Source: a virus | Length of the DNA stretch: 64,000 bases | Virus record (IMG/VR): IMGVR_UViG_3300037847_002819 | Coordinates: 1-64,000 of that record | Strand: one strand, 5' to 3' | In this document: one piece after another, positions 1 through 8,708 of the stretch | Layout of the letters: each line of letters begins with the position of its first letter | Numbering within the stretch: position 1 is the stretch's first letter | Translations under genes and position numbers: made by a program | The notes under the pieces: generated by a model | The model's input: the letters and a program-made list of their open reading frames with translations, nothing else | What the model was told of the DNA's origin: nothing | Databases searched by the model: none

Positions 1-248
1 AACTCAAAGTTATGGAATTCGTTTTCATAAATAATTGGTCTGTATGACCTCTTTACTTTATCATCAACAATACCTTCTATGTTTTTGATAATAGCACCGA
101 CTTGTGCTTGAGAAGGATATGTGGAAGAAGAAAATGCTGGAACTTGTAGCATATCAGAAACGGCATCCTTATCTGTATAAAATCCATTACCTGTTGAATA
201 GTCAACATTGATTGCGGTATAGTCACTAGGGGAGGATGCTACGGGCAT
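1..248 (-). CDS. Partial structural protein, possible head-tail connector
   Basis: Only the N-terminal 82 codons are in the window; the gene runs off the left edge. It starts MPVASSPSDYTAINVDYS and its ATG overlaps the TAA of the upstream gene (TAATG). A helical stretch, VGAIIKNIEGIVDDKVKRSYR, resembles the first helices of small head-tail adaptor proteins, which recognise the portal in HK97-type virions. Its position downstream of the capsid and decoration genes fits that role. The connector call is inference; that it is a real late gene is well supported by the operon. Confidence 0.55.
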   Translation of the reverse strand, partial: MPVASSPSDYTAINVDYSTGNGFYTDKDAVSDMLQVPAFSSSTYPSQAQVGAIIKNIEGIVDDKVKRSYRPIIYENEFHNFE

Positions 249-2071
249 TATATCACTAACTCCAATTCTTTTAATTTCTTATTAATTCTTTTAGCAAACA
301 AATTAATATCTTTTTTGACTTCATAATCCTTTTTACCGGAATAAGAAACTCTTGATTTTGGCTTTTTATCATCCGTTGCTTGCGGGGCTTTCCTTGTTCT
401 AGGTTTTGCCCTAAATGGTGCAACTTGCGAACCTCCGCCTGTTCCTTTAGGGACAACCGGAGGAACTAATTCTTCTTCTAACATTATGTAAAAACTATTA
501 ACATTGTAAGTAGTAACCATTGTCATTTTACCATCTTTCTTTTTTCGTTTATCTTCTTTAGTTACTCTCAGATATATTCTGTAATTATTTTTCAAATCAT
601 TCAATGCCCTTTTAACCATATTATTCTTTTTAACGAATGCCTTTGGGTTAGTAAACGCTTCTTTTTGTTCTGCGGCAGTTAAATTAGAAATAGGAGATTT
701 TATTCCTAGTTTTTCTTCAAACTCTTTATTCAACTCATTTCCTTTCTTTTGATATTCTTCTAACCAATTTTTCATTTTTGTCATGGCTTCGTTATCATAA
801 GCGTCTGTTGCTTCATCAAATATTTCTAAAAAGTATTCGGCTCTAGTAAGACCTGCATCTTTAGCGGCCTGTGATTCCTTTGTTGTTTTATACAGTTTTA
901 GGTATTCATCTTTGAATGTAAAATCATTATCTCTTCCTTTTCCTTTTATTAAATTAGTAGGAACAAAATTTAATTCTTCATCAGTTAATCTTTTACCTGC
1001 TTCAATTTTATTTCTGATAACATCGTATTTATCATCAAAGTCATTATATACATCTGTAAAGTCTTTAATTTCTTTTCTTAAACTAGCAGTTAAACTCATA
1101 TATTTTCTCGCTCTTTCTAACGATTCGTTTAAACTTTTTAATAATTTAGTTGAGTCCTCTAATTTTTTTTGCTGGCGTTCTTTATCTTCTTTTGAAGAAA
1201 CAGATTTTAAATCTCTAATTAACTCTTTAGTGTTATTAATTAATTCTTTAGTATTAGATACTTTATTTTCTAAAGACTCTTTCATCTCTTCTGCAAAATA
1301 AAGACTTCTAGTAAAAACATAAGGTAAGTCAAAACCTTGTTTTACTTCTCCTTTGGTATTTAATTTAACCCTGCTATAAAATTTATCATAAGATTGCATT
1401 AAATCCGAGGGAATTAACTTTCCTCTTTCTAACCCAAACTTCATAGATGTATCAATAGGTTTTAGTAAATTTATTTTACGACCTACCCGTTCAGCGTAAA
1501 TATAATCAAAGCCTAAACTATTAAGTTTTTCAGTTTTAGTTTTAGGTTTTCCTTTGTTTGGCAATTGTGACACTACATTTCTTTCATCGAATTCTAAAAC
1601 TTTAATTTCTTTTTTTCTTTCTGTTTTTTCTTTTATGCCATTTTTTTCTGCCTTTGAAAGAAAATTAAAATAATTATCAATATCTGCCCATCCCATTTCT
1701 ATTTCTTCTTCGAAATCAATGCGGCTAGTTTCACCTGTTATATCATCTAGGACTCTATCAGTTCCTAAATCCTGAATAGTGTAATTACCTACCTTATCTA
1801 AAAAATATATTTTGAAATCCATATCCAATTCTTTGATTTTGGTTTCTTTTATCTTTTTAATAGCGGCTTCGTTAATCGAATCAAATTCTTTTTTATCAAA
1901 ATTATCATTTATTTTAGGAATGCTTTCAATATAATCATCAATATCATTATAGTCCTTTTTCCTAGTTTCTAAATATTTACTACCGAAAATGAATTTCTTC
2001 ATTTCGTTTGTGGCGTATTTGGTAGTCCAATTGATAGCCCTACCGCCAGCACCACTGTAAATAATTTCCAT
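248..2071 (-). CDS. Large charged late protein of unknown function
   Basis: 607 residues, rich in Lys, Glu and Asn, with long predicted helices and a coiled coil around residues 265-325. The last 90 residues change to a Pro/Gly/basic linker (PPVVPKGTGGGSQ) followed by a short helical end. I recognise no enzymatic motif. It follows a 217-residue protein by 11 bases. The position between head and connector genes suggests a virion or assembly protein. It lacks the MSW-type N-terminal peptide carried by many late proteins here. Confidence 0.75.
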   Translation of the reverse strand: MEIIYSGAGGRAINWTTKYATNEMKKFIFGSKYLETRKKDYNDIDDYIESIPKINDNFDKKEFDSINEAAIKKIKETKIKELDMDFKIYFLDKVGNYTIQDLGTDRVLDDITGETSRIDFEEEIEMGWADIDNYFNFLSKAEKNGIKEKTERKKEIKVLEFDERNVVSQLPNKGKPKTKTEKLNSLGFDYIYAERVGRKINLLKPIDTSMKFGLERGKLIPSDLMQSYDKFYSRVKLNTKGEVKQGFDLPYVFTRSLYFAEEMKESLENKVSNTKELINNTKELIRDLKSVSSKEDKERQQKKLEDSTKLLKSLNESLERARKYMSLTASLRKEIKDFTDVYNDFDDKYDVIRNKIEAGKRLTDEELNFVPTNLIKGKGRDNDFTFKDEYLKLYKTTKESQAAKDAGLTRAEYFLEIFDEATDAYDNEAMTKMKNWLEEYQKKGNELNKEFEEKLGIKSPISNLTAAEQKEAFTNPKAFVKKNNMVKRALNDLKNNYRIYLRVTKEDKRKKKDGKMTMVTTYNVNSFYIMLEEELVPPVVPKGTGGGSQVAPFRAKPRTRKAPQATDDKKPKSRVSYSGKKDYEVKKDINLFAKRINKKLKELELVI

Positions 2072-2082
2072 TGTGAATCAAC

Positions 2083-2736
2083 TCACATTAGCCATTTAGC
2101 CCAAGCCGCACCTTTTTGTATTGCTGAACCTAATCCTAATCCCGAAGAAGGTGGTTCGTAACTCATTTGACCATTAGCATCAATCCAATATGGGCGACCA
2201 TATCCATCTGTTCCATTTGGAGGAATAGGATAGCCCGAACCGTTATTTACTGCACTATTCACTTGATTATACTGTTGCATATTACCTGTTACACCAGCAA
2301 TTGCCGCACCAGCAGAAACCTGTGTATTTGGTGTTGAGAAGCCTTGAGATTCTAGGTATTGTTGTTTTGCCATCTTTCTTTGATTGATAACTTCTGTATT
2401 GATTGCTGAATCTAATAGTCTTGTTAAATCTAAATCAATGTTTTCTTTTGTAATTCTTTCAAATTCTGCCAAAGCACCGGATTGTAATTTCATTGTCCCT
2501 GATGTTGAATCTTGAACAAATACTAATTGCGTTAACATTTGACTAACTGACCTTGCTACTACATCTTCCATTAACTGTTCTAATGCAGCAAAAAATTGCT
2601 GACCATGATATTGGAAAAACTCTTCAACATGATTTTCTTGTAATGAAAGCAAATTACTAACATTTTTGAATTGTTGTTCTGATTGTGCTTGAACCGCACC
2701 CATTACTGCTCCATTACTTGTTCCAAACATTCCCAT
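2083..2736 (-). CDS. Late protein, Gln-rich helical N-terminus, Gly/Pro C-terminus
   Basis: 217 residues. Residues 15-130 are predicted helical and Gln-rich, with amphipathic heptads. Residues 135-217 are low-complexity (Ser, Gly, Asn, Pro, Tyr) with the segment YPIPPNGTDGYGRPYW. This layout of an oligomerising helix plus a flexible aromatic tail suits a virion component, but I do not recognise the family. It lies two bases after the zinc-site protein upstream, so the two are translated together. Confidence 0.72.
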   Translation of the reverse strand: MGMFGTSNGAVMGAVQAQSEQQFKNVSNLLSLQENHVEEFFQYHGQQFFAALEQLMEDVVARSVSQMLTQLVFVQDSTSGTMKLQSGALAEFERITKENIDLDLTRLLDSAINTEVINQRKMAKQQYLESQGFSTPNTQVSAGAAIAGVTGNMQQYNQVNSAVNNGSGYPIPPNGTDGYGRPYWIDANGQMSYEPPSSGLGLGSAIQKGAAWAKWLM

Positions 2737-2738
2737 AA

Positions 2739-3419
2739 TTATTCCTCCTTATTGTTGCTACTTAACAGATAATTTAATCTTTCCGTTGATAATCCTATTT
2801 CAACAACCAAACGGACAATTTCCGCCATAGTCGTTTCACTATCCGCTAAGGTGGGCGGTTTAATAAGCCATCCGGTTGAAGTAAGACTAGCAACATCTTC
2901 TTTGCTTAGGGTTACAAGAGGAGTTTTCTTCATAAGTTGAGGAGTTTTTAATTTAGGAATAAACGCTTTGAAGTCTAAGCCGTGTTCATCAGCAAGGATT
3001 TGTTGTTGTAGCATTTCCATTTGCTTATGAATTGCTGCGTGTTTAGGACAATAAGTGCCTCTCATCGGTCTTCCTTTAGTGACTTTATCTAAAGGAATAG
3101 GGGGTCTTAGAAAATCTCCAGCCTCCCAAACATGATGTGTTCCACAAACAATACATACATCTTTGAAATTAAACTTATGACCGTATTTTAGTTTCAGAAA
3201 ACTTTTCTTTTCTGGTAATAGAATCTTTTTTATTTCTTTTAATTGTTTTTTAGGTTTAATAGCATCGTATTTGTATTCTGTTATATTTCCACCTGCTCTA
3301 AATTGTTGTAGTTTAGGTAAAAACTTATTCATAGAAAATGAATTTAATTGACTTGGGTTGCTTGAATTAGGAGTTATTGAAACATTAGTTCCTATTAAGT
3401 TCGGTTGTTGATATGCCAT
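2739..3419 (-). CDS. Late protein with a Cys/His zinc site
   Basis: 226 residues. A CIVCGTHHVWEAG stretch near residue 87 and a second set, YCPKHAAIHK, near residue 128 could together bind one zinc through Cys and His. The N-terminal 45 residues are Asn/Ser/Gln-rich and probably disordered. The C-terminal 60 residues are helical. It follows the small GTPase gene by nine bases and may work with it. Function unknown. Confidence 0.72.
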   Translation of the reverse strand: MAYQQPNLIGTNVSITPNSSNPSQLNSFSMNKFLPKLQQFRAGGNITEYKYDAIKPKKQLKEIKKILLPEKKSFLKLKYGHKFNFKDVCIVCGTHHVWEAGDFLRPPIPLDKVTKGRPMRGTYCPKHAAIHKQMEMLQQQILADEHGLDFKAFIPKLKTPQLMKKTPLVTLSKEDVASLTSTGWLIKPPTLADSETTMAEIVRLVVEIGLSTERLNYLLSSNNKEE

Positions 3420-3428
3420 ATTTATTCC

Positions 3429-4133
3429 TCAATAATCTTTTATCATTGTAGTGATTCCTTTATACACCATTTCGGGGTCTGATTTTGCTGATACTATGTA
3501 TTTGAATGTCGGTATTCCTTTATCATTTAGTTGCCTCATTCCGTATTTGAAAGGTTCAAAAATTTCATGTTTTTCAATAGACTTTTCTGATTTATGTTTT
3601 TCTCCCCATATATCATATTTATTAGCCCATATTCCTACTGCTAAAGGATAATCTTTTTCTTTTTTCTTTTTACCATTCGGCCATCTATCACTAATAATAA
3701 CATCAACTAAAAACTTCCACGCTACTTGGTGGTCTAAATTAACTCCGCTATCTAAGTGCCTATGGTCTATCATGAAAATAATGTATTTAGGTTTTCTCAT
3801 TCTCATATCTTTAGCCCATTCTTTCCAATATATCGCTTCTCCTCCTATATCAGAACTTCTTATAGTGTGCATATCCCCGTCTATCTTAATTGTTTTTCTT
3901 GTTGGTCTATGTAATCCAACAGTCCTTTCATTAATTTGCTGCACTTCTCCTCTTGTTCTTAATTGGTGACTTAATGTTGTTTTGCCTACCATTGTTGCTC
4001 CATAAACTCCGAAATTGATTGCGTGTATTTTTTTCCAAAAACCTATCATCGCTTCGCCGACAAGAATAGCGAAACCTGTCATCACTGACAAGATTAAACC
4101 TCCCAAGAATGCCAAAGGTTGTCTAATATCCAA
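3429..4133 (-). CDS. Membrane-anchored small GTPase (Ras/Arf/SR-beta-like)
   Basis: 234 residues. One hydrophobic helix (about 8-33) is followed by a GTPase core. Visible motifs are the P-loop GATMVGKT (45-52), DIGGE for switch II (95-99), ANKYD for the guanine-specific N/TKxD motif (170-174) and SAK (215-217). The order and spacing are those of Ras-superfamily proteins. The N-terminal anchor recalls SR-beta and other membrane-tethered members. It overlaps the preceding membrane-protein gene by 40 bases. Binding and hydrolysis of GTP at a membrane is expected from the motifs; its role in the virus is unknown. Confidence 0.8.
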   Translation of the reverse strand: MDIRQPLAFLGGLILSVMTGFAILVGEAMIGFWKKIHAINFGVYGATMVGKTTLSHQLRTRGEVQQINERTVGLHRPTRKTIKIDGDMHTIRSSDIGGEAIYWKEWAKDMRMRKPKYIIFMIDHRHLDSGVNLDHQVAWKFLVDVIISDRWPNGKKKKEKDYPLAVGIWANKYDIWGEKHKSEKSIEKHEIFEPFKYGMRQLNDKGIPTFKYIVSAKSDPEMVYKGITTMIKDY

Positions 4134-4309
4134 CCAACAACATTTATGTCAAAGACACCTAATATATTTCCTAGAAAGAAAAAGGATAAAGAGGCACAAG
4201 TGACCCAAAACCACATTCTCATTTTCATAAAAAACATATCAGCAGAATGCGCCCTGCTTTGATTATAAACATAGTCGGTTTCTGTAAAACCCATTATGTC
4301 ATTAAACAT
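4094..4309 (-). CDS. Small membrane protein
   Basis: 71 residues. A hydrophobic stretch WFWVTCASLSFFFLGNILGVF (about 33-53) is a clear membrane helix and a weaker amphipathic segment (VVGWILDNLWHSW) follows. The gene lies between another membrane protein and the membrane-anchored GTPase and overlaps the latter, so the three are probably made together and may form a complex in the host membrane. Confidence 0.72.
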   Translation of the reverse strand: MFNDIMGFTETDYVYNQSRAHSADMFFMKMRMWFWVTCASLSFFFLGNILGVFDINVVGWILDNLWHSWEV

Positions 4310-4318
4310 TTAACCACC

Positions 4319-4708
4319 TCATTGTAGTTTAGCCAAAAAGTCATTTGAAATTGTGTTTTCGGTTTCATACATTGTGGTGCTAGGTGCAATAACTGATGTA
4401 TTGTATTGCTTCATAGTTTCTTGAAGTTTTTGTCTTTGTTGCTCATCCCTCGCCCTGCGTTCCCAATAAGCATTGATTCTTCTATCTAACAATCTTAATT
4501 CAATCTTATCGTTAAGTGATAAATCGAAGATTGCTTTCAAACACATGATACCTCCAACGGTAATTAATCCGAACAAGGTAGCATGGGCTAATGTAGTGTA
4601 AGGGAAATTAATCCCGTAGTTAGCATAAAAATATACATTAGCACCGCTAACAGTGCCAACGAATAGTATAGTCATAATTAGTCTAGTATCTTGATTTAGT
4701 GCCGCCAT
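4319..4708 (-). CDS. Two-helix membrane protein with a coiled-coil tail
   Basis: 129 residues. Two membrane helices (about 10-29 and 39-62) are followed by an Arg/Gln/Glu-rich coiled coil (70-105) and a polar tail. It is the first of three membrane proteins in a row that end with the small GTPase. The topology suggests a hairpin in the membrane with a cytoplasmic coiled coil. No family recognised; a role in the virion, lysis or membrane remodelling is possible. Confidence 0.72.
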   Translation of the reverse strand: MAALNQDTRLIMTILFVGTVSGANVYFYANYGINFPYTTLAHATLFGLITVGGIMCLKAIFDLSLNDKIELRLLDRRINAYWERRARDEQQRQKLQETMKQYNTSVIAPSTTMYETENTISNDFLAKLQ

Positions 4709-4717
4709 CCGACCACC

Positions 4718-5017
4718 TCAGTTAAATTCAACAGAAACATTAGCGGTGGATGAACCTGTTTCAACCACTTCTAAGAATAATCCTGTATTGCACAAAACTC
4801 CATGCATATCATATTCATAATTATAATAGCCTGTTGTTGAATGCTCTATCATGGCAATTTTAGTTCCTGTATTATCAGTGCCATCATAGACATTGATAGT
4901 TACTGCCCCATTACTCACAATTTTAATAGCCGCATGAATACTAACTAATTTCGTTCTTCCTGTGACAATTAATTTATCAGCACCTAAAACACCGCTTGAC
5001 CTGCTTGAATATCCCAT
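4718..5017 (-). CDS. Small beta-rich virion protein
   Basis: 99 residues. Alternating hydrophobic strands (KLVSIHAAIKIVS, AVTINVYDGTDN, LFLEVVETG, ANVSVEFN) indicate a beta sandwich, as in decoration or receptor-binding jelly-roll domains. It belongs to the run of four small genes after the capsid protein. The exact role cannot be told from sequence alone. Confidence 0.7.
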   Translation of the reverse strand: MGYSSRSSGVLGADKLIVTGRTKLVSIHAAIKIVSNGAVTINVYDGTDNTGTKIAMIEHSTTGYYNYEYDMHGVLCNTGLFLEVVETGSSTANVSVEFN

Positions 5018-5072
5018 AGTATCACCTGTTTCAATTGAGGGAGACTACGCCTCTCTATTAATACTACCGATA

Positions 5073-5417
5073 TTATTCAGTAGTTAGAGAGGACTTAGTA
5101 GTAGTCTTCCTCGTAGTTTTCTTTGGTGTAGTCTTTTTAGGCACTACCTTTTTCTTAGGTAGTAGCGTTTCAACCAATTCTTTAGCAGTCACTTCTTTTC
5201 TTAGACCGATAGAAGCACTAGCCAATAGTTTTTCATCAGCACTTTCCAAATCAGAACGGTCACATTCTTCAAAAGTAAATAGATAGTTAGGGTCGCCAAT
5301 GCGATTAATCGCAAAGGCAACGCTAACTTCTATTTCTTTTTCTCTTGTGATTTCTTGTGTTGGTGTAACTTTTAATTTTGCTATTGATGAATTAGGGGTT
5401 AATTTAAGTTTAACCAA
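5073..5417 (-). CDS. Small late protein with a Lys/Thr-rich tail
   Basis: 114 residues. The first 80 residues contain beta strands and the segment PNYLFTFEECDRSDLESADE. The last 35 are a Lys/Thr/Ser tail (KKTTPKKTTRKTTTKSS), probably disordered and able to bind nucleic acid. It sits two genes after the capsid protein among decoration-like proteins. Function unknown. Confidence 0.68.
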   Translation of the reverse strand: MVKLKLTPNSSIAKLKVTPTQEITREKEIEVSVAFAINRIGDPNYLFTFEECDRSDLESADEKLLASASIGLRKEVTAKELVETLLPKKKVVPKKTTPKKTTRKTTTKSSLTTE

Positions 5418-5427
5418 TTAATTCACC

Positions 5428-5778
5428 TCAAATCAGTCCGTAAACTCTTACTCTAACGATTCCCAAATCAGAATTACCCGATTCAGCACCCGAAGAAGCA
5501 GTAGTCCCTACTAGAGCAAAAGACGATGTGCTTTCATAATCGCCATCACTGTTCAATTCCACAACAAATCTTTCAAGAGCAACACCGGAAGCAACTTCCG
5601 CACCGGTAATTACAACCGCAGTAATTGTGCTTAATCCCAAAGAAGAAGCGGTGATTATTTCACCATCTTCGGTATATGAAGTAATGTTGATATTCGCATC
5701 AACCATATATTCATCACCAACAACTCTCGGTCTTGTGTAGCCTTTATGGTCGGCTAACAATGTTACTGTATGTGTCAA
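5428..5778 (-). CDS. Probable capsid decoration or minor head protein
   Basis: 116 residues, predicted all-beta, Val/Ile/Ser/Thr/Gly-rich with few Lys, unlike the Lys-rich proteins elsewhere in the operon. The start MTHTVTLLADHKGYTRPRVVGDEY reads like a small head protein whose early strand packs on the capsid. It is the second gene after the capsid protein. The call rests on position and composition. Confidence 0.62.
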   Translation of the reverse strand: MTHTVTLLADHKGYTRPRVVGDEYMVDANINITSYTEDGEIITASSLGLSTITAVVITGAEVASGVALERFVVELNSDGDYESTSSFALVGTTASSGAESGNSDLGIVRVRVYGLI

Positions 5779-5788
5779 TTAAAACACC

Positions 5789-6061
5789 TCACTGTCCGAT
5801 TGCAGTCCAAAAACCATCAGCACCCGCAACAGTTACAATAGTAACATCACCACTTGCCGTCATAGGTAAAGTTTCATTCACAGTAGGCGCAGAAGCGACA
5901 ACTGCCGCACCACTATGAGTTAGACTAATTGTATCAACTCTAGATAGTCCTGTCGCTATATCCCCACCTTCGTCTGAACCACCGTTTGTAAATGTTCCAA
6001 ACACAATCTTTCTGTTTCCTTCTAAATTCATTTCAAATGTAATTGCACTTTCAAAAGCCAT
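5789..6061 (-). CDS. Probable capsid decoration protein next to MCP
   Basis: 90 residues, beta-rich, with repeated strands (KIVFGTFTNGG, GLSRVDTISLTHSG, DVTIVTVAGADGFWTAIG). Proteins with this pattern (GNxKxVxGTxTN, GDIxTGLxRVD) commonly follow the capsid gene in marine phages. That comparison is from memory. It follows the capsid gene by 23 bases, behind a clear GGAGAGGATAAT ribosome site. Confidence 0.65.
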   Translation of the reverse strand: MAFESAITFEMNLEGNRKIVFGTFTNGGSDEGGDIATGLSRVDTISLTHSGAAVVASAPTVNETLPMTASGDVTIVTVAGADGFWTAIGQ

Positions 6062-6084
6062 ATTATCCTCTCCTTATTTTTTCC

Positions 6085-7419
6085 TCACTGTATGTTAGTA
6101 ATTTTTCCTTGACCCTTGAAGAAAGAACAACCGACTTCACCGATTGTTCTATACAAAGCCCTGTTACCTAATGTTCCTACACCGAATGGGTTTCCATTAG
6201 CGATACCATCTTCAAAGTATTGAGTTGGCTTCATAACTGATAGCCATAGATGGTCTGTATCAAGGAATAATAGGTCAGATAGTTGAGTTGAAGCCAATCC
6301 TGTGCTAGTCATGTCTTTTACAGGAATTAGTGGAATATCGTAGTATGTTGCTACTCTAAATCCTACTTCTTGACCCTTTGTTCCACGAACACCGTTCACT
6401 GTTGGAACAATTTCTTTTCTATCCATAAATCTTTCTTGACTTTGCAATAGGTCTGCAATTGCTTGAATAGTGTCATATCCGGTTAGAATAACCTTTGGTG
6501 AACCACCAGCAAGTCTTAGGTTGCGAACCATGTTATTTAGCAAAGTTAGGCTTAGTGGCCTAACATCTGTTGCTGCATAAGAATTACCTTCATCAACTTC
6601 GGCATCAAGGAATGAAGCCGCATCACGGTTTGTTCCGTAAATGTGACTTACATTTGTTGCAGTAGCACTATCAGTCATTAGAGAAGATTGTGCGTCTAGT
6701 TTATCCAATTCATCCTTTGAAGTAATAACCTTCAACAATGAAGTATAATTGTTACCAATGTTAGGCAATAGTGCTGATTCACCATAAAACTCTAGTGGCA
6801 TAACAAGCATCTTGTTTTGGACTTCAGCGTGGTGCTTACCCATATCTTCACGCATTTGCGCTCTAATATCGCCAATTCCATCATCAATTTGTGCCATTTC
6901 CATAGCCAACTCGCTGAAATCAAATTGGTGTGCAACAACTTTAGGACTCATGTTCAATTGAGCATAAGTTGGTGCAATTGGCCCTAATCCATCTTGTGCA
7001 GTTGAAAGTCCAGCATTTTCTGGAACACCACCAATAGAATCTGCTCTAGGTGTATCTGAACCCAATTCTCCCAATGTTAGGGAAACATCTGCTTTATCAA
7101 CAGTAAATAGATTACCGCTACCACCAGCAGGTCTGCTCTTTAATACTCTCCAACCGCTTGAAGTGTATGGCCTCTTTGAAATCATAGACAATGCGTTAAC
7201 TTCACGGTTTAGCATAGACCAAACCTTTTGTCCATAAACGACATTGTATAGTGCTGATACATCAGAAACGGCTGAACCGCTAAATGACGGAGAACCGTCA
7301 TGTCCTGTGTGTATTCCACCAACCATACCTGCTTGCTTTAGCAAGGCATTTCCGGCTGGAAGATTCATTCCGTATGTTTGTGCTTCTAAATCTGCTATTG
7401 TGTTAATATATCCTGTCAT
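6085..7419 (-). CDS. Major capsid protein (HK97-type, inferred)
   Basis: 444 residues from the chosen start. The gene directly follows the protease/scaffold fusion, as in most HK97-type head modules. Its codon use and composition (less Lys, more Gly/Ala/Ser/Leu) differ from its neighbours, as expected of an abundant structural protein. I see no diagnostic motif; the call rests on position, length and a helical segment with Met/Asp/Glu (residues 170-205) that could be the spine helix. I chose the ATG at 7419, 5-6 bases after GAGGTGATT, over a GTG at 7428 that lies inside that ribosome site. Confidence 0.82.
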   Translation of the reverse strand: MTGYINTIADLEAQTYGMNLPAGNALLKQAGMVGGIHTGHDGSPSFSGSAVSDVSALYNVVYGQKVWSMLNREVNALSMISKRPYTSSGWRVLKSRPAGGSGNLFTVDKADVSLTLGELGSDTPRADSIGGVPENAGLSTAQDGLGPIAPTYAQLNMSPKVVAHQFDFSELAMEMAQIDDGIGDIRAQMREDMGKHHAEVQNKMLVMPLEFYGESALLPNIGNNYTSLLKVITSKDELDKLDAQSSLMTDSATATNVSHIYGTNRDAASFLDAEVDEGNSYAATDVRPLSLTLLNNMVRNLRLAGGSPKVILTGYDTIQAIADLLQSQERFMDRKEIVPTVNGVRGTKGQEVGFRVATYYDIPLIPVKDMTSTGLASTQLSDLLFLDTDHLWLSVMKPTQYFEDGIANGNPFGVGTLGNRALYRTIGEVGCSFFKGQGKITNIQ

Positions 7420-7429
7420 CTTAATCACC

Positions 7430-8662
7430 TCAAATATTGTTCACCATTTTGTGAATATCGCTCCAATCCATTGATGCAATATCATCAATTGATGGCATTT
7501 TAATTACTGATTCTTCTTGTGCTTTTAGGATAGTTTCCTTTTCAGCAGTCAAAGACTTTCTTAGTTCGCTAAATTCTTCTTTAATGGAAGCAATTTCAGC
7601 CTGTGCGTCATATTGTGACTTTGCGAGAATGTTCTCACGGTTTGCAACTTCACTGCTAAAGCGAGTTTCAAAAGACTTGCGAAGGTTATCGTATGCTAGT
7701 TCCTCAAGTTTTTCTTGACGGAATGCTTCGTAAGCCTTCTCAATGTTTGCATTTGATAGGTTTAGTGTATCAAATTCATTGTTTTCAAATGCTTTTACAA
7801 CCGGCATATCGGAAGCAGTTGGCTTTCCGTTGTTAATGACGATTCTATCAGCAGGTTCACCAATTTGATTACCTGCACCATCAAGTGTTCTTAGGTATGC
7901 TTTGTCGGCAGAATCATCATAACGAGGGTTTGTTCCTTCTTTCTCATCATCTTCTTCATCACCTTTCATGTAATCGCCTTTGTCCATATCGTCAGCCATT
8001 TCCATGTATTCAGCATTTTCTTCCATCATTTCAGAATTGTTGTCCATAGACTCCTCTTCGTCTCCTTTTAGACTCTCAACTTCTTTTAGAAGAGTGTCTA
8101 ATTCATTTAGTGCTTTTTCTAGTTTATCACTCATTTTTTCATCTCCAATATCTTGTTTCAGAATATCAAACTTCGCTTCGGGATTAATGCCTTTTTCACA
8201 TATTGTTACTTCATGGAGTTCTAATTTACTTATTTCGTTATACTCCCCTAATTCACTGTGGCTTTTCTTTACTTTTTGTAATGCTTGTCCACCTATGCTA
8301 AAAGACCTTAATGTGCCTTTGCGAATACCTCTTCCAACCTCTTTGGCTTTTTCTATGTCATCCCTTAATTTAATTACTACAAAGAACCCTACATCATCAA
8401 CTTCCGATTTCCATAGTTTTCCGGTTTTATCCCTATAAGAGTCCACAACTTCTCCAACTTGAACATTTGAATGATTTGTCATTACATTTCTGAATTTTTT
8501 ATCTTCCATGAATTTTGTAACTGCGGTTTTTAATGCATTTAATGTAATTAAATCGTTTTGTTTATCCACGATTTCAATACTTGCATATCCTCCAATCATT
8601 AAATCATCGCTTTTTAGAATTCTGAAATCATCATTCCTTGTTGCCATGACACTAATGCTCAT
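7430..8662 (-). CDS. Prohead protease fused to scaffold, with a C-terminal MDWSDIHKM tag
   Basis: 410 residues from the ATG at 8662 (a TTG three codons upstream is also possible). Residues 10-165 have the layout of phage prohead proteases of the U35/S78 type: NHSNVQVGEV with the likely catalytic His near 64, and RSFSIGG with the likely Ser near 120. A His-containing strand (LELHEVTIC) follows. Residues 175-385 are acidic and coiled-coil, like a fused scaffold (delta) domain. The last 20 residues contain SMDWSDIHKM, matching the N-terminal peptide of many late proteins. In other viruses the scaffold C-terminus contacts the capsid protein. Confidence 0.85.
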   Translation of the reverse strand: MSISVMATRNDDFRILKSDDLMIGGYASIEIVDKQNDLITLNALKTAVTKFMEDKKFRNVMTNHSNVQVGEVVDSYRDKTGKLWKSEVDDVGFFVVIKLRDDIEKAKEVGRGIRKGTLRSFSIGGQALQKVKKSHSELGEYNEISKLELHEVTICEKGINPEAKFDILKQDIGDEKMSDKLEKALNELDTLLKEVESLKGDEEESMDNNSEMMEENAEYMEMADDMDKGDYMKGDEEDDEKEGTNPRYDDSADKAYLRTLDGAGNQIGEPADRIVINNGKPTASDMPVVKAFENNEFDTLNLSNANIEKAYEAFRQEKLEELAYDNLRKSFETRFSSEVANRENILAKSQYDAQAEIASIKEEFSELRKSLTAEKETILKAQEESVIKMPSIDDIASMDWSDIHKMVNNI

Positions 8663-8708
8663 GTTCTTCAACCCCTTGTAATTTCTTTCACTATATTAAA
8701 GACACGGT

